The translations under genes and the position numbers were made by a program. This document shows, in pieces, positions 34,949 through 42,781 of a stretch of 64,000 nucleotides of DNA; position 1 is the stretch's first letter, and the number at the start of each line of letters is the position of its first letter. The notes under the pieces were generated by a model. It was given only the letters and a program-made list of their open reading frames with translations. It was not told the origin of the DNA and did not search any database. Where the stretch lies: contig JBGSJZ010000094.1 of NCBI GenBank assembly GCA_041741455.1, positions 1 through 64,000 on the forward strand. The letters are read 5' to 3'. The stretch comes from CALESS01 sp041741455 (GTDB lineage: Bacteria; Chloroflexota; Anaerolineae; Anaerolineales; Anaerolineaceae).

Positions 34949-35617
34949 ATGAACGCTGAAGCAGAACTGACCGAGCTGGTATTGGGCTATGGCGGCTGGC
35001 TGCAGCCACAACCCTTGCTCATCCCGCTGCCCGGGCAATACGTCATCGCCTCCCCATTGGATGCCCCTACCGCCTTGCCACAGGCCCTCTTCCCGGCCGC
35101 CTATGCCGCGGATACCTGGCTGGCGGCTGACCCGCTGCCCACCACCTGGCAGCCGGGGACACACCTCTCCCTGCGCGGACCGCTCGGGCATGGCTTTCAC
35201 CTGCCGCCGATTGCCCACCGGGTGGCTTTGGCTGCTTTGGATCAGTCCTTCGGTCGCCTGCTTCCATTGATTGACCTGGCCCTGGAGCAGGGCGCGGCCG
35301 TCGACCTGTGCGGCATGAACCTGCCTGCCCATCTGCCCTCGGCCGTCGAGGTGTTACCGTTGGATGCTCTGCCGGAGCTGGCTGCCTGGGCGGATTACCT
35401 GGCGCTCGATTTGGCGTTGGCCGGGCTGAAGCAGCTACCTGACCGGTTGGGCCTGGCAGAGGGCGCTCACCCGCAAGCCAAAATCGAGGTCCTGCCGCGC
35501 CTCCCCATGCCCTGCGGCGGGCTGGGTGAGTGCGGCATCTGCGCCGTGCCCGTCCGCAAGGGTTGGCTGCCCGCCTGCACCGCCGGCCCGGTTTTTGATT
35601 TGAGTGATTTTGATTAA
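34949..35617 (+). CDS. PyrK-like iron-sulfur flavoprotein, divergent
   Basis: 222 residues. The C-terminal MPCGGLGECGICAVPV followed by WLPACTAGPVF matches the [2Fe-2S] binding region of dihydroorotate dehydrogenase electron-transfer subunit PyrK (C-x5-C-x2-C then C, with the typical GPVF). WQPGTHLSLRGPLGHGF in the middle corresponds to the ferredoxin-reductase-like GPLGxGF loop. The usual N-terminal FAD-binding RxY[ST] is not recognisable and the NAD domain is very short. Paired with the PyrD-like gene 300 bp downstream. It might pass electrons to that protein, but the catalytic partner is degenerate (see findings). Probably leaderless. Confidence 0.7.
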   Translation: MNAEAELTELVLGYGGWLQPQPLLIPLPGQYVIASPLDAPTALPQALFPAAYAADTWLAADPLPTTWQPGTHLSLRGPLGHGFHLPPIAHRVALAALDQSFGRLLPLIDLALEQGAAVDLCGMNLPAHLPSAVEVLPLDALPELAAWADYLALDLALAGLKQLPDRLGLAEGAHPQAKIEVLPRLPMPCGGLGECGICAVPVRKGWLPACTAGPVFDLSDFD

Positions 35618-35620
35618 TGC

Positions 35621-35703
35621 TTCACCACGGAGGCACGGAGGTCACGGAGAACACGGAGAAAATCTTTAGAAAAAACCGGAGAAAAAACTGAACCACGGAG
35701 GTT
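35621..35703. repeat. Periodic CACGGAG element
   Basis: CCACGGAG, CACGGAG, CACGGAG, CACGGAG at 8-9 bp spacing, then further CCGGAG and CCACGGAG units. The complementary CTCCGTG units appear at 35860-35880 on the other side of the palindrome. Confidence 0.65.
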
Positions 35704-35716
35704 ATGGAGGCGTAAT

Positions 35717-35787
35717 GGTAAGGGCGATGCAGCCGGGAGCCACACATCTCATGAAAATTTCCTGGTTTCGGCTGCTTCGCCCTTACC
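35717..35787. repeat. 19-bp terminal inverted repeat element (MITE-like)
   Basis: Arms GGTAAGGGCGATGCAGCCG (35717-35735) and the complement at 35769-35787 differ at one base, with a 33-bp middle. It sits between two periodic-repeat tracts. Too short to code. Confidence 0.6.
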
Positions 35788-35806
35788 CGATCAAGCCATG
35801 TTTTAT

Positions 35807-35880
35807 CCATGAAAATCCGTTCCATCCGTGTGTTCCGTGTTAAAAAAACAGAGTTCTCTCAGTGCCCTCCGTGCCTTCGC
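35807..35880. repeat. Periodic ATCCGTT / CCTCCGTG element
   Basis: ATCCGTTCCATCCGTGTG then TTCCGTGTT and CCCTCCGTGCC. Opposite orientation to 35621-35703. Confidence 0.55.
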
Positions 35881-35900
35881 GATGCAGCCCGTAGGGACCG

Positions 35901-35909
35901 TGGTAAGAT
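35901..35909 (+). promoter_or_regulatory. Extended -10 before the PyrD-like gene (leaderless)
   Basis: TGG-TAAGAT ends 9 bp before the ATG at 35919; no ribosome-binding site. Confidence 0.45.
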
Positions 35910-35918
35910 TTATTCAAA

Positions 35919-36647
35919 ATGGAAAACCTACCCTCCTCCCTCCCGCTCGATCTATCCTCCCCCTGGCTGAACACCGCCGGGATGCTGGGCTTTGCCCCTT
36001 GCCCGACCTGGAATTGGCCAATGACTCAGGGCGCATTCCTCACCAACCCGATCAGCCTGCACCACCGGGCACCGGCCCGGGACCGGGCCGCCATCACCTA
36101 CCCCGGCGGAGCCTTGCTGCACAGTGGCCTGCCCAACCCGGGCTTGCGCCGGGTCTTGCGCGCCCACGCTGCCGCCTGGAAGCGCAGCAGCCTGCCGGTC
36201 TGGCCGCATTTGTTTGGCGAGCTGGAGGAGATTGCTGCCATGTCCCGGACACTGGAGGAGGTGGAGGGCGTAGCCGCCCTGGAGATTTCGATCCCGCTTG
36301 AAGCAGATGCTGCCCTGGCGCAGAGCCTGCTGCTGGCAGCCCGTGGCGAGCTGCCGCTGATTGCCTGCCTGCCGCTGCAATTGGCGCGCGCTCCCTGGCT
36401 ATCCACCCTGGCTGCGGCCGGGGCCAGTGCGATCCACCTGGATGCGCCGCGCGGTCAAATTGGATCGACTGGAGGACGCCTGGTAGGCCCGGGTTTGCTG
36501 CCGCTGGCGCTGGATGCCTTACAGGCAGCCTTAGCCTGCGGTTTGGCGGTGATTGCCGGTGGTGGGGTGTTTTCTGTGGCAGATGGAGAAGAATTACTTA
36601 AAGCCGGGGCGCTGTCCGTTTCGGTGGATACCGCTCTCTGGCGTTGA
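35919..36647 (+). CDS. Dihydroorotate dehydrogenase-like TIM-barrel protein, degenerate
   Basis: 242 residues, shorter than PyrD (~300). LSSPWLNTAGMLGF at the start, GAFLTNPISLHHRAPARDR and the stretch ending LHSGLPNPGL align with PyrD motifs (G-A-hydrophobic-TKT, PR.GN, GLxNPG), and VIAGGGVFSVADGEELLKAG matches the C-terminal FMN-phosphate loop. But the conserved Lys of TKT is Asn (TNP) and the N-[IV]-S-C-P segment with the catalytic Cys/Ser is replaced by ALEISIPLEAD. A canonical dehydrogenase is therefore unlikely. Its stop codon abuts the kinase gene's stop from the other strand (TGATCA). Confidence 0.7.
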   Translation: MENLPSSLPLDLSSPWLNTAGMLGFAPCPTWNWPMTQGAFLTNPISLHHRAPARDRAAITYPGGALLHSGLPNPGLRRVLRAHAAAWKRSSLPVWPHLFGELEEIAAMSRTLEEVEGVAALEISIPLEADAALAQSLLLAARGELPLIACLPLQLARAPWLSTLAAAGASAIHLDAPRGQIGSTGGRLVGPGLLPLALDALQAALACGLAVIAGGGVFSVADGEELLKAGALSVSVDTALWR

Positions 36648-38561
36648 TCAGCCGCCCAGGGTTGCCGTACGTTTGCGCACAGGCGGAGGATCGAACAGAG
36701 CACTTCTGAATTCCATCGTCGAGTGAAAGCGCCGGGCAGGATCCAGTTCGAGTGCCTTCAGGATGGCGTAGTTGAAAGTTTCTGATGTTGCCTCGTTGTA
36801 GGATCTTGGTGGGATCAGCGCCTCACCCTGCATCCGTTTGGGTGCCGGGGTGGGTGGAGTCAGGGTCAGCAGGTGATACAGTGTTGCCCCCAGGGAGTAA
36901 ACATCGCTGCTGAAGGAGAGCCGGCCGTTGGGTTGGAATTGCTCCGGCGGGGCGTAAGTATAGGTTCCGGCAGCCGGCGCATTCCGGCAGATGATTGAGC
37001 GCGCCAGCCCAAAATCCACCAGGTAGATTTTATCCTGCAACGGCGCCAGTAACAGGTTCTCCGGTTTGACATCCCGGTGCAAAATTCGCTGCTGGTGACA
37101 GTAATCCAGTGCATCCATGATCTGCAGCGCCCAACTGATTACCCGGTCGGGTTTGAGCAATCGGCCTTTGTCTTTTTCCCGCTCGATCACCTCTTTCAGG
37201 CTTTTACCCTCGATAAAGGTCATCACCAGGTAGGCGTTCTCGTTTTCGGTGAAACAACCGAATACAACCGGCAGGTTGGCATGCTTCAACTTACTTAGAA
37301 TCCTTGCTTCCTGCTGGAATAATCGCAGCGCTTCATTGCGTGTCCACTGGGTAGCTTGCCAGGGGAGGGTCTTTTCCACGTCCACTGGCAGATCCGGCAG
37401 CAGGGAGAGGTGGGTTTCCTTCAGGGCAAACACCTGACCGCTGCTGATCTCCTGGACCCGGTAGACAGCACCCATGGAACCACTGGCAATTTGATTCTGC
37501 ACCTCAAACCGTTCAAAGACCATGTCACCCGGCTTCAGGCATTCCATTGGCTGTTCATAAAGCATATGGAATACGGCCGGTGCGGAAGGCTGCAGGGCAG
37601 GTGCTCCCGGCAAGTGATTTTGCAGGAGGGGGGTGCGCGGCTCCCAGGTGAAGGCGGTCAGCCAGGGCTCCTGGGGCGCGGCAGGTTGGGCGCTCAAGTG
37701 CGGGTTGGTGCCGTCTTCCTCCGGCGCTTTGTAGTGGATTTTGCCACTGGCGATACCGATTTCCACCCCCAGCGGCAGGCGGATCGGCAGGCCAATTTTC
37801 TCTGCCGCCCAACGGCAGAAACCTTCCCCTTCTTCCAGGGTTTTCACCAGCATCGGCTTATCCAGTTGCTTGGAATCACGAAGATGGACCGGAAGCGGAA
37901 GTTTCTGGTCCGCCAGGTAAGCAGCATACAAACCGCAACTGACCGGCTGGCGGCTGAGCCAGAAGCAATTCTGGGCATGGCTGGCGGGTTTGCGCTGCTC
38001 GTTCAGTCCAGCTTTCGGCTCCACCAGCCCGGCCGGGATGTGCACAAATTCCACCGGGATGGATTGAACGCTGTGTTGGATGATTTCTGCCCGGAGAGCC
38101 GGTTGTGAAGGTGGGGATTCAATACCTGGCTGGGATTCCCTGGTTGGAAGACCTTCCAGACCCTGGATAACTTTGAAGAGTTCGTTTGCGATTTGCTCAT
38201 CAGTTAGTTTGTAACCCTTAATATGCTGCAAATCCACAAAAAAGTAATCGAAATTTGGCGGGAGATCAACTTTTTCAATCAGCAGGCAGATTAATGGCAA
38301 CCCGGCTTTGTCAGCCAGGGTGATTTCCCGGTGGACGTGTTTGCTCGAAAAGGCACTGGCCGAGGCAATCAGCAGGGCGGTCCGGGATGTCCTTACACCC
38401 TCCACGATGGCATTTGTCCAATCCTTGGCACCCTTGATTTCATCATAGAAAACCCAACTGGTCAGGCCGCGCAGTTTAAGCACCTGGATCAGCCGTTCGA
38501 CCAAGGGTTGGTCTTCTTCTGCAAAACTGATGAAGAAATCGTGCTTCACAGCTGCCCTCAA
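36648..38561 (-). CDS. TIR - FGE-like - Ser/Thr kinase fusion protein
   Basis: 637 residues, three domains. Residues 7-125: TIR domain (HDFFISFAEEDQPLVERLIQ, SWVFYDEIKGAKDW, TALLIASASAFSSKHVHREI); Glu79 is at the position of the NADase catalytic Glu. Residues ~170-275: a degenerate FGE/SUMF1 (C-type-lectin-like) segment with VEFVHIPAG, CFWLSRQPVSCGLYAAYL and GFCRWAAEKIGLPIRLPL. Residues ~350-625: protein kinase with intact Gly loop (ASGSMGAVY), Lys381, HRDVKPEN (Asp497), DFG 516-518 and YAPPE. No membrane helix, so cytoplasmic. TIR and kinase domains suggest a signalling or immune-type protein that uses the middle domain as sensor; that is inference. No partner gene is linked. Confidence 0.82.
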   Translation of the reverse strand: MRAAVKHDFFISFAEEDQPLVERLIQVLKLRGLTSWVFYDEIKGAKDWTNAIVEGVRTSRTALLIASASAFSSKHVHREITLADKAGLPLICLLIEKVDLPPNFDYFFVDLQHIKGYKLTDEQIANELFKVIQGLEGLPTRESQPGIESPPSQPALRAEIIQHSVQSIPVEFVHIPAGLVEPKAGLNEQRKPASHAQNCFWLSRQPVSCGLYAAYLADQKLPLPVHLRDSKQLDKPMLVKTLEEGEGFCRWAAEKIGLPIRLPLGVEIGIASGKIHYKAPEEDGTNPHLSAQPAAPQEPWLTAFTWEPRTPLLQNHLPGAPALQPSAPAVFHMLYEQPMECLKPGDMVFERFEVQNQIASGSMGAVYRVQEISSGQVFALKETHLSLLPDLPVDVEKTLPWQATQWTRNEALRLFQQEARILSKLKHANLPVVFGCFTENENAYLVMTFIEGKSLKEVIEREKDKGRLLKPDRVISWALQIMDALDYCHQQRILHRDVKPENLLLAPLQDKIYLVDFGLARSIICRNAPAAGTYTYAPPEQFQPNGRLSFSSDVYSLGATLYHLLTLTPPTPAPKRMQGEALIPPRSYNEATSETFNYAILKALELDPARRFHSTMEFRSALFDPPPVRKRTATLGG

Positions 38562-38629
38562 TGGAAGGATTTGAAAAGCCAGTCGGCACTTGCAGGGTTT
38601 GTGATTCAGGGAGTTTTTTTTAATAAACC

Positions 38630-38662
38630 CGTGACCTCAGTGCCCTCCGCTTCTCCGCGGTA
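38630..38662. repeat. Periodic CTCCGC element
   Basis: CCTCAGTGCCCTCCGC then TTCTCCGCGGTAAT, upstream of the kinase gene; same class as 35860-35880 and 57841-57873. Confidence 0.5.
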
Positions 38663-38680
38663 ATACTGTTGTTCGATTGA

Positions 38681-39751
38681 TTATATATTAAACCGGATAT
38701 TGAGGATATCGCCATCCTGGACGATGTATTCCTTGCCCTCCAGGCGCAGCTTGCCGTGGGTGCGCGCCTCGGTCATCCCGCCCAGCGTCGTCAGATCGGT
38801 GTAGGTCACTACCTCAGCGCGGATGAAGCCCTTCTGCAAGTCGGTGTGGATCTCGCCGGCCGCTTCCGGGGCGGTGGCGCCGCGTCGGGTGGTCCAGGCC
38901 CGCACTTCGTCCGGCCCGACGGTGAAGAAGGATTGCAGCCCGAGCAGGTTATACGAGACGCGGATCATGCGATTCAGACTGGGTTCCTCGATGCCATATT
39001 CCTCCAGGAACAGGCGGGCTTCGTCCGGCGGCAACTGGGCAATGTCCATCTCCAGCTTGGCCTGCAGTGCTACGATTTGGGTGTGCTGGTGATCGTACTT
39101 CATCTCGGGAGCTTTTTGTCCCTCGGCCAGGTTGAGCACCACCAACATTGGCTTGCGGCTCAGGAAGCCAAAGCCCGAGAATACCCTTTCCTCTTCTGCC
39201 GAAATGGCCAGGTCACGCAGGGGTTTCTCCTCGGCCAGGGCGGCATGGAAGCGCTCAAACAACACAGTTTCCGCCTGGACGACGGCTTTTTCCCGCCCGA
39301 CGCCCTTTTTGCGCTCCTCGGTCAGCCGTTCCAGCTTGCGCTCGACGGCGATCAGGTCGTTCAAAATGAACTCACCCTCCATCGCGGCCAGGTCACGCGC
39401 CGGGTCGACGCTGCCGTTGGGGTGCGGGATGTTATCATCTTCAAAACAGCGCACCACCTGCAAGAAGGCGTCCATCTGCGTCAACTGGTTGAGCAAGGTG
39501 CCGGAGATGCCCGTCTTGCTGGCGTTGCCCTCCAGCCCGGCGATATCCCCATAGGTCACCTTGGCGTAGATCGTCTTTTTGGGTTTGAACATGCTGGAAA
39601 GCTTATCCACCCGTGGGTCGGGCACATCCACCACGCCTGTGTGCACTTCCACCCGTCCGGCGGACATGCCGGTGGGCTGCGTACCGCGCGTTAGGGCGTT
39701 GAACAGGGTGGTTTTGCCAGATTGAGGAAGACCAATAATACCAAGTCGCAT
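38681..39751 (-). CDS. ychF: Redox-regulated ATPase YchF
   Basis: 356 residues from the ATG at 39751 (MRLGIIGLPQSGKTTLFNAL); the longer upstream frame runs through the tRNA gene and is not real. Obg-family P-loop ATPase that binds ribosomes. G1 is LPQSGKTT instead of the more common LPNVGKST. Then DIAGLEGNASK in the switch II region, coiled-coil arm AVERKLERLTEERKK, NLAEGQKAPE in the base-recognition region, and the C-terminal TGS domain ending EGKEYIVQDGDILNIRFNI (diagnostic YchF end). It starts 49 bp from the divergent tRNA-Leu gene; the tRNA promoter lies in its leader. Confidence 0.93.
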   Translation of the reverse strand: MRLGIIGLPQSGKTTLFNALTRGTQPTGMSAGRVEVHTGVVDVPDPRVDKLSSMFKPKKTIYAKVTYGDIAGLEGNASKTGISGTLLNQLTQMDAFLQVVRCFEDDNIPHPNGSVDPARDLAAMEGEFILNDLIAVERKLERLTEERKKGVGREKAVVQAETVLFERFHAALAEEKPLRDLAISAEEERVFSGFGFLSRKPMLVVLNLAEGQKAPEMKYDHQHTQIVALQAKLEMDIAQLPPDEARLFLEEYGIEEPSLNRMIRVSYNLLGLQSFFTVGPDEVRAWTTRRGATAPEAAGEIHTDLQKGFIRAEVVTYTDLTTLGGMTEARTHGKLRLEGKEYIVQDGDILNIRFNI

Positions 39752-39759
39752 AATATACC

Positions 39760-39788
39760 TTGACCCTTCAGGAAAGTTTGGATATACT
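39760..39788 (+). promoter_or_regulatory. tRNA-Leu promoter
   Basis: TTGACC (39760-39765), 17-bp spacer, TATACT (39783-39788). The tRNA begins 12 bp after the -10. Confidence 0.8.
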
Positions 39789-39800
39789 CTAGCACACAAA

Positions 39801-39882
39801 GCCGGAGTGGCGGAATTGGCAGACGCGCACGACTCAAAATCGTGTTCCGTAAGGAATGAGGGTTCGATTCCCTCCTTCGGCA
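39801..39882 (+). tRNA. tRNA-Leu, anticodon CAA
   Basis: Acceptor arms GCCGGAG / CTTCGGC (one G-U pair), D-arm with GGCAGAC, anticodon stem CACGA / TCGTG with loop CTCAAAA (anticodon CAA), long variable arm TTCCGTAAGGAAT (class II, as in Leu), T-arm GAGGG-TTCGATT-CCCTC. The discriminator base is A. The genome continues CCTT after it, so the 3' CCA is only partly encoded and must be completed by CCA-adding enzyme. Confidence 0.95.
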
Positions 39883-39943
39883 CCTTAATTATACCATCCC
39901 CCGAGGGGGGATAGCATACCCTGCCAGGGGTATAGCATACGAA

Positions 39944-39987
39944 AGACACCCTAAGGGTCTTCAAGACCCTTAGGGTGTCTGGGTTTT
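39944..39987 (+). terminator. Long palindromic terminator after tRNA-Leu
   Basis: Perfect 18-bp inverted repeat (39944-39961 and 39963-39980) around one base, followed by GGGTTTT. Each arm contains its own small palindrome (ACCCTAAGGGT, ACCCTTAGGGT). Two weaker hairpins lie between the tRNA and this one. Core nearly identical to the secA terminator. Confidence 0.8.
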
Positions 39988-39995
39988 AATTGTAA

Positions 39996-40047
39996 GGGTT
40001 GGTCTGTGTCCGTGATGGACAATCCCAACTACAGACTAGACCAACCC
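39996..40047. repeat. REP-like palindrome GGGTTGGTCT / AGACCAACCC
   Basis: Perfect 10-bp arms with a 32-bp centre. Same arm sequence as the 69-bp repeats after dnaA. Confidence 0.75.
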
Positions 40048-40272
40048 GGCTCTGTCTGCGGTCATCCTCTGTAAATATGCATATAATTGATGAAGAATCA
40101 CGATATGCCTGCTCTTCATCGGATCCGATAAACCTTACGCTTCCTAGAGTAGACTACTCCCAACCTGGATCGTACGAGGAAAATCCTATAAGGTGATCAG
40201 CTAAAAACCGTACATAAATTACATTTTTAGCGTGTCAGGGACACGGCCTACTGCCAAATCTTACGAGGAAAT
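40048..40272. other. Gene-free spacer
   Basis: About 220 bp. A small hairpin CGTGTC-agg-GACACG at 40231-40245 lies 28 bp before the next start. No convincing promoter is seen. Confidence 0.4.
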
Positions 40273-40656
40273 ATGACTCTATCAGCAATTGAGATCGTCC
40301 AGGAATTCTATCGGCGCATGAACAGCAACGACTTTCAAGCCGCTGCCGAATTGTTGAGCGAAGATTACATCCTCGAATGGCCACAATCCAGCGAGCGCAT
40401 CCGCGGCCGGGCTAATTTTGTGGCGGTGAACGTGGAATACCCGGCTTACGGCCCCTGGCGCTTCACCACCAATCACATCGTCGCCAGCGTGACCGAGGTG
40501 GTCAGCGATGTCTCCATCACCGATGGGACGCAGATGGCCCGGGCCATTACGTTTCACACCGTTCAGGCTGGTCTGATCATCAAACAAGTCGAATTCTGGC
40601 CGGAGAACTACTCCGCCCCGGAGAACCGCCGGCACCTGGTCGAGCGGATGGTGTAA
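40273..40656 (+). CDS. NTF2/SnoaL-like protein
   Basis: 127 residues, starting after GAGGAAAT. The pattern IEIVQEFYRRMNSNDFQAAAELLSEDYILEWPQ, then RGRANFVAVNVEYP and FHTVQAGLIIKQVEFWPENY is that of nuclear-transport-factor-2-like cone folds (SnoaL-like, DUF4440 group). They bind small hydrophobic molecules or act as isomerases; the ligand here is unknown. Paired with a small membrane protein 26 bp downstream. Confidence 0.85.
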   Translation: MTLSAIEIVQEFYRRMNSNDFQAAAELLSEDYILEWPQSSERIRGRANFVAVNVEYPAYGPWRFTTNHIVASVTEVVSDVSITDGTQMARAITFHTVQAGLIIKQVEFWPENYSAPENRRHLVERMV

Positions 40657-40682
40657 ACAGTGAATTTCTCAGGAGGTCAATC

Positions 40683-41057
40683 ATGGAGACCCCACCAAGA
40701 ACTGTTCGGATCACTCTTTTTCTGATCCTGCTCAATGCAGTTGTCTGGCTGGGCTTTGCCTTTCTGGCCGTTTTAGGCGTCATCCCTGGCCTGCCGGAGA
40801 TACCCGGCTTGCGTTGGCTGATGGCTGGCCTGGCACTGGCTTGCTCAATTGTCCTGGGGCTTACCGCTTTTCTCCTCCAGCGGCGCGTCCGCCTGGGCCT
40901 GGTTTTGGGCCTGCTCCTGCTGACGATCATTGCCGTGCTGTCTCTCTCCGATCAGCTTGGCTGGCTGGATATCCTCTCCTTCCTCGTCTGCCTGGTCCCG
41001 CTGGTCTTGCTGGTTAAAGACCGGGAGTGGTATCTCCGATCTGCCGGGCAAATGTAG
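40683..41057 (+). CDS. Small four-helix membrane protein
   Basis: 124 residues, preceded by CAGGAGGTCAATC. Hydrophobic segments: ITLFLILLNAVVWLGFAFLA, LMAGLALACSIVLGLTAFLL, LGLVLGLLLLTIIAVLS and ILSFLVCLVPLVLLV. Ends in a charged DREWYLRSAGQM tail. No family is recognised; probably co-transcribed with the NTF2-like gene. Confidence 0.75.
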   Translation: METPPRTVRITLFLILLNAVVWLGFAFLAVLGVIPGLPEIPGLRWLMAGLALACSIVLGLTAFLLQRRVRLGLVLGLLLLTIIAVLSLSDQLGWLDILSFLVCLVPLVLLVKDREWYLRSAGQM

Positions 41058-41224
41058 CTGGACAGGCTTGATTGACTACGCAATGCAGATTGTTTTTTCA
41101 GCGTGATCAATGAACTACCCAAGTAGCTGCACGCAAACCCAGAGGGGTGGGTCACACAAAATGATAGATTTTTCGAGACCCCGGCCAGGGTTGATTTACA
41201 ATCAAATATGGAATTTCCTGGGAA

Positions 41225-42781
41225 TTATTTGGATGCCAGATATTCAACCACGGCAGCTGTTCGATCCTTTGCGTGTTGGATTAATTCATCCAGAGATTGC
41301 TCAAAAGCATCCATCGAAGCCAATTGGGTGTACCCTTCCACCTCGTTCTGCACGGATGGCGCAATCAGGTTGTGGTATTTCTGGTAAGTTGCTGCCAATT
41401 TTTCCGGATGAAAAGCGCCCTGGATGGTTTCTTCGAGGGTTTGCTGGTATTTTGCAAGATACACAGGGTCATCAGCCAGGAAACGAATGAGCGGCCATTG
41501 AGTTCCGACTGAAGACAGGTCCAGCTCCCGGGCGCCGCCGCGTTTTCCACCTCCCCCTCCACCGCCTCCTCCTCCAAGTGCCTCGTTGTTATCCCAGGGA
41601 ATCCAGGTCACCAGGCCATCCGTCGGGTCGGTGTACAGGTAGTAGTTATGGGCCATCGCTCCGTAGGTATCCCAATTCTGGATGATCGTATCCACCGCCA
41701 GCCAGCGGATAAAGGCATCCACGTCAAAAACTGCCTCCAGGTCCGCCCGCCAGGCTGCCGGATCGCTGGTGCGCAGGTTGGAATTGAGGGCGGCAAACAC
41801 CGCCTCAATATCACTCCAATTCGCTTCATCCTGGTTGGTTTGCTTTTCAAAGGTCGCTTCGTTGAAGGTTCCGTCAACGAAAGCCGCACCCGTCCCCTCC
41901 GGTTTGTAGACGTTCCCGCTATCCTCAGTAAATTGGGTTTTGATCACCGTATCATCCACAATTTCCACCGCCGTGTACACCCCGAAATATTGGGGGCCTT
42001 CGCCGGTATCGACATACACCTCATAAAAGGCTGTCTGTGCAGAAACCACTCCTGCCTCCCGGAAGATATCCGCGACGACCTTCTCCCGGAGATAGGAATC
42101 ATCCATGGCGTTGCTCTTGAACGAGATTTGTTTGAAGCCGTAGAAGCGTTGATTGCTAATCGATGGATCTTCGTCTTCAAATTCGTCAAAATCAAGCCGG
42201 AAGGATATCTTATTCGTGCCGCTTTTCCAGGATCTTTGCAGGGTGGAATTGCCGCTGTAGCGGAATCCGACATTCTCCCAGGTCTCATCGTTAAAGGTAA
42301 CCGTGCTGCTGACATAACTGGTGTCACCGAAATCCAATCCCCCCATGTTACCAATCCCGGGGCGGTTGCCCGGTTGGAAATTGCCCGGAGCTTGGGGTTG
42401 CTGCCCCTGGGGAAGGTTTGGTTGCGGTTTCTGGTTGTTGAAATTCTCTCCTCCCGGGGCCTGGCCCTGGTTGCCTACTCCCTGCTCACCGAATTGCGCG
42501 GCCATCTCTGCCTGTAAATCAGCCCAGGCTTCGGTGGACAGGGTAATATCAATCCGGTTGACCGAATCTTGGGGGAAAACAACCGCATAATCTGGCTCGG
42601 TATCCTTTCCATGCGTGGTTTCATTCCAATCCGCTGGATGAGAAACTTCCGCAGTGGAGCCGGTGCTTGTGGATCCCGTGGTAGGATTGATCGATTTTTC
42701 GTTGGTGCTACTACAACCGGACAATGAAATGATGAGTGTTACAGCAAAAATAAATTCCCATATTGAATTAAATCTCTTCAT
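41225..42781 (-). CDS. CotH-family lipoprotein
   Basis: 518 residues from the ATG at 42781 (after CTGGAGAACG). Lipobox ISLSGC marks it as a lipoprotein. A Gln/Pro/Asn-rich linker and then the CotH kinase-like domain: WENVGFRYSGNSTLQRSWKSG, KQISFKSNAMDDSYLREKVVADIF, TGEGPQYFGVYTAVEIVDD and WDTYGAMAHNYYLYTD. A run of ten Gly follows EALGGG. CotH proteins are atypical secreted kinases, best known from spore coats. The Asp/Asn residues of the active loop appear kept (WIPWDNNEALGG). Surface location and a possible role in modifying secreted proteins are inferences. Confidence 0.82.
   Translation of the reverse strand: MKRFNSIWEFIFAVTLIISLSGCSSTNEKSINPTTGSTSTGSTAEVSHPADWNETTHGKDTEPDYAVVFPQDSVNRIDITLSTEAWADLQAEMAAQFGEQGVGNQGQAPGGENFNNQKPQPNLPQGQQPQAPGNFQPGNRPGIGNMGGLDFGDTSYVSSTVTFNDETWENVGFRYSGNSTLQRSWKSGTNKISFRLDFDEFEDEDPSISNQRFYGFKQISFKSNAMDDSYLREKVVADIFREAGVVSAQTAFYEVYVDTGEGPQYFGVYTAVEIVDDTVIKTQFTEDSGNVYKPEGTGAAFVDGTFNEATFEKQTNQDEANWSDIEAVFAALNSNLRTSDPAAWRADLEAVFDVDAFIRWLAVDTIIQNWDTYGAMAHNYYLYTDPTDGLVTWIPWDNNEALGGGGGGGGGGKRGGARELDLSSVGTQWPLIRFLADDPVYLAKYQQTLEETIQGAFHPEKLAATYQKYHNLIAPSVQNEVEGYTQLASMDAFEQSLDELIQHAKDRTAAVVEYLASK

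Noticed and set aside
32763..38561. Diversity-generating retroelement with FGE-type variable proteins
   Set aside because: FGE-like domains and a TIR-FGE-kinase would fit such targets, but there is no reverse transcriptase or template repeat in the window and the FGE segment is not at the C-terminus of the fusion.
39752..39964. N-terminal extension of YchF through the tRNA region
   Set aside because: The P-loop start MRLGIIGLP at 39751 has a ribosome-binding site, and the extension would be antisense to tRNA-Leu.
41540..41580. Frameshift in the CotH gene at the Gly-rich run
   Set aside because: The reading frame stays open through the ten-Gly stretch with CotH motifs on both sides; no sign of a break.
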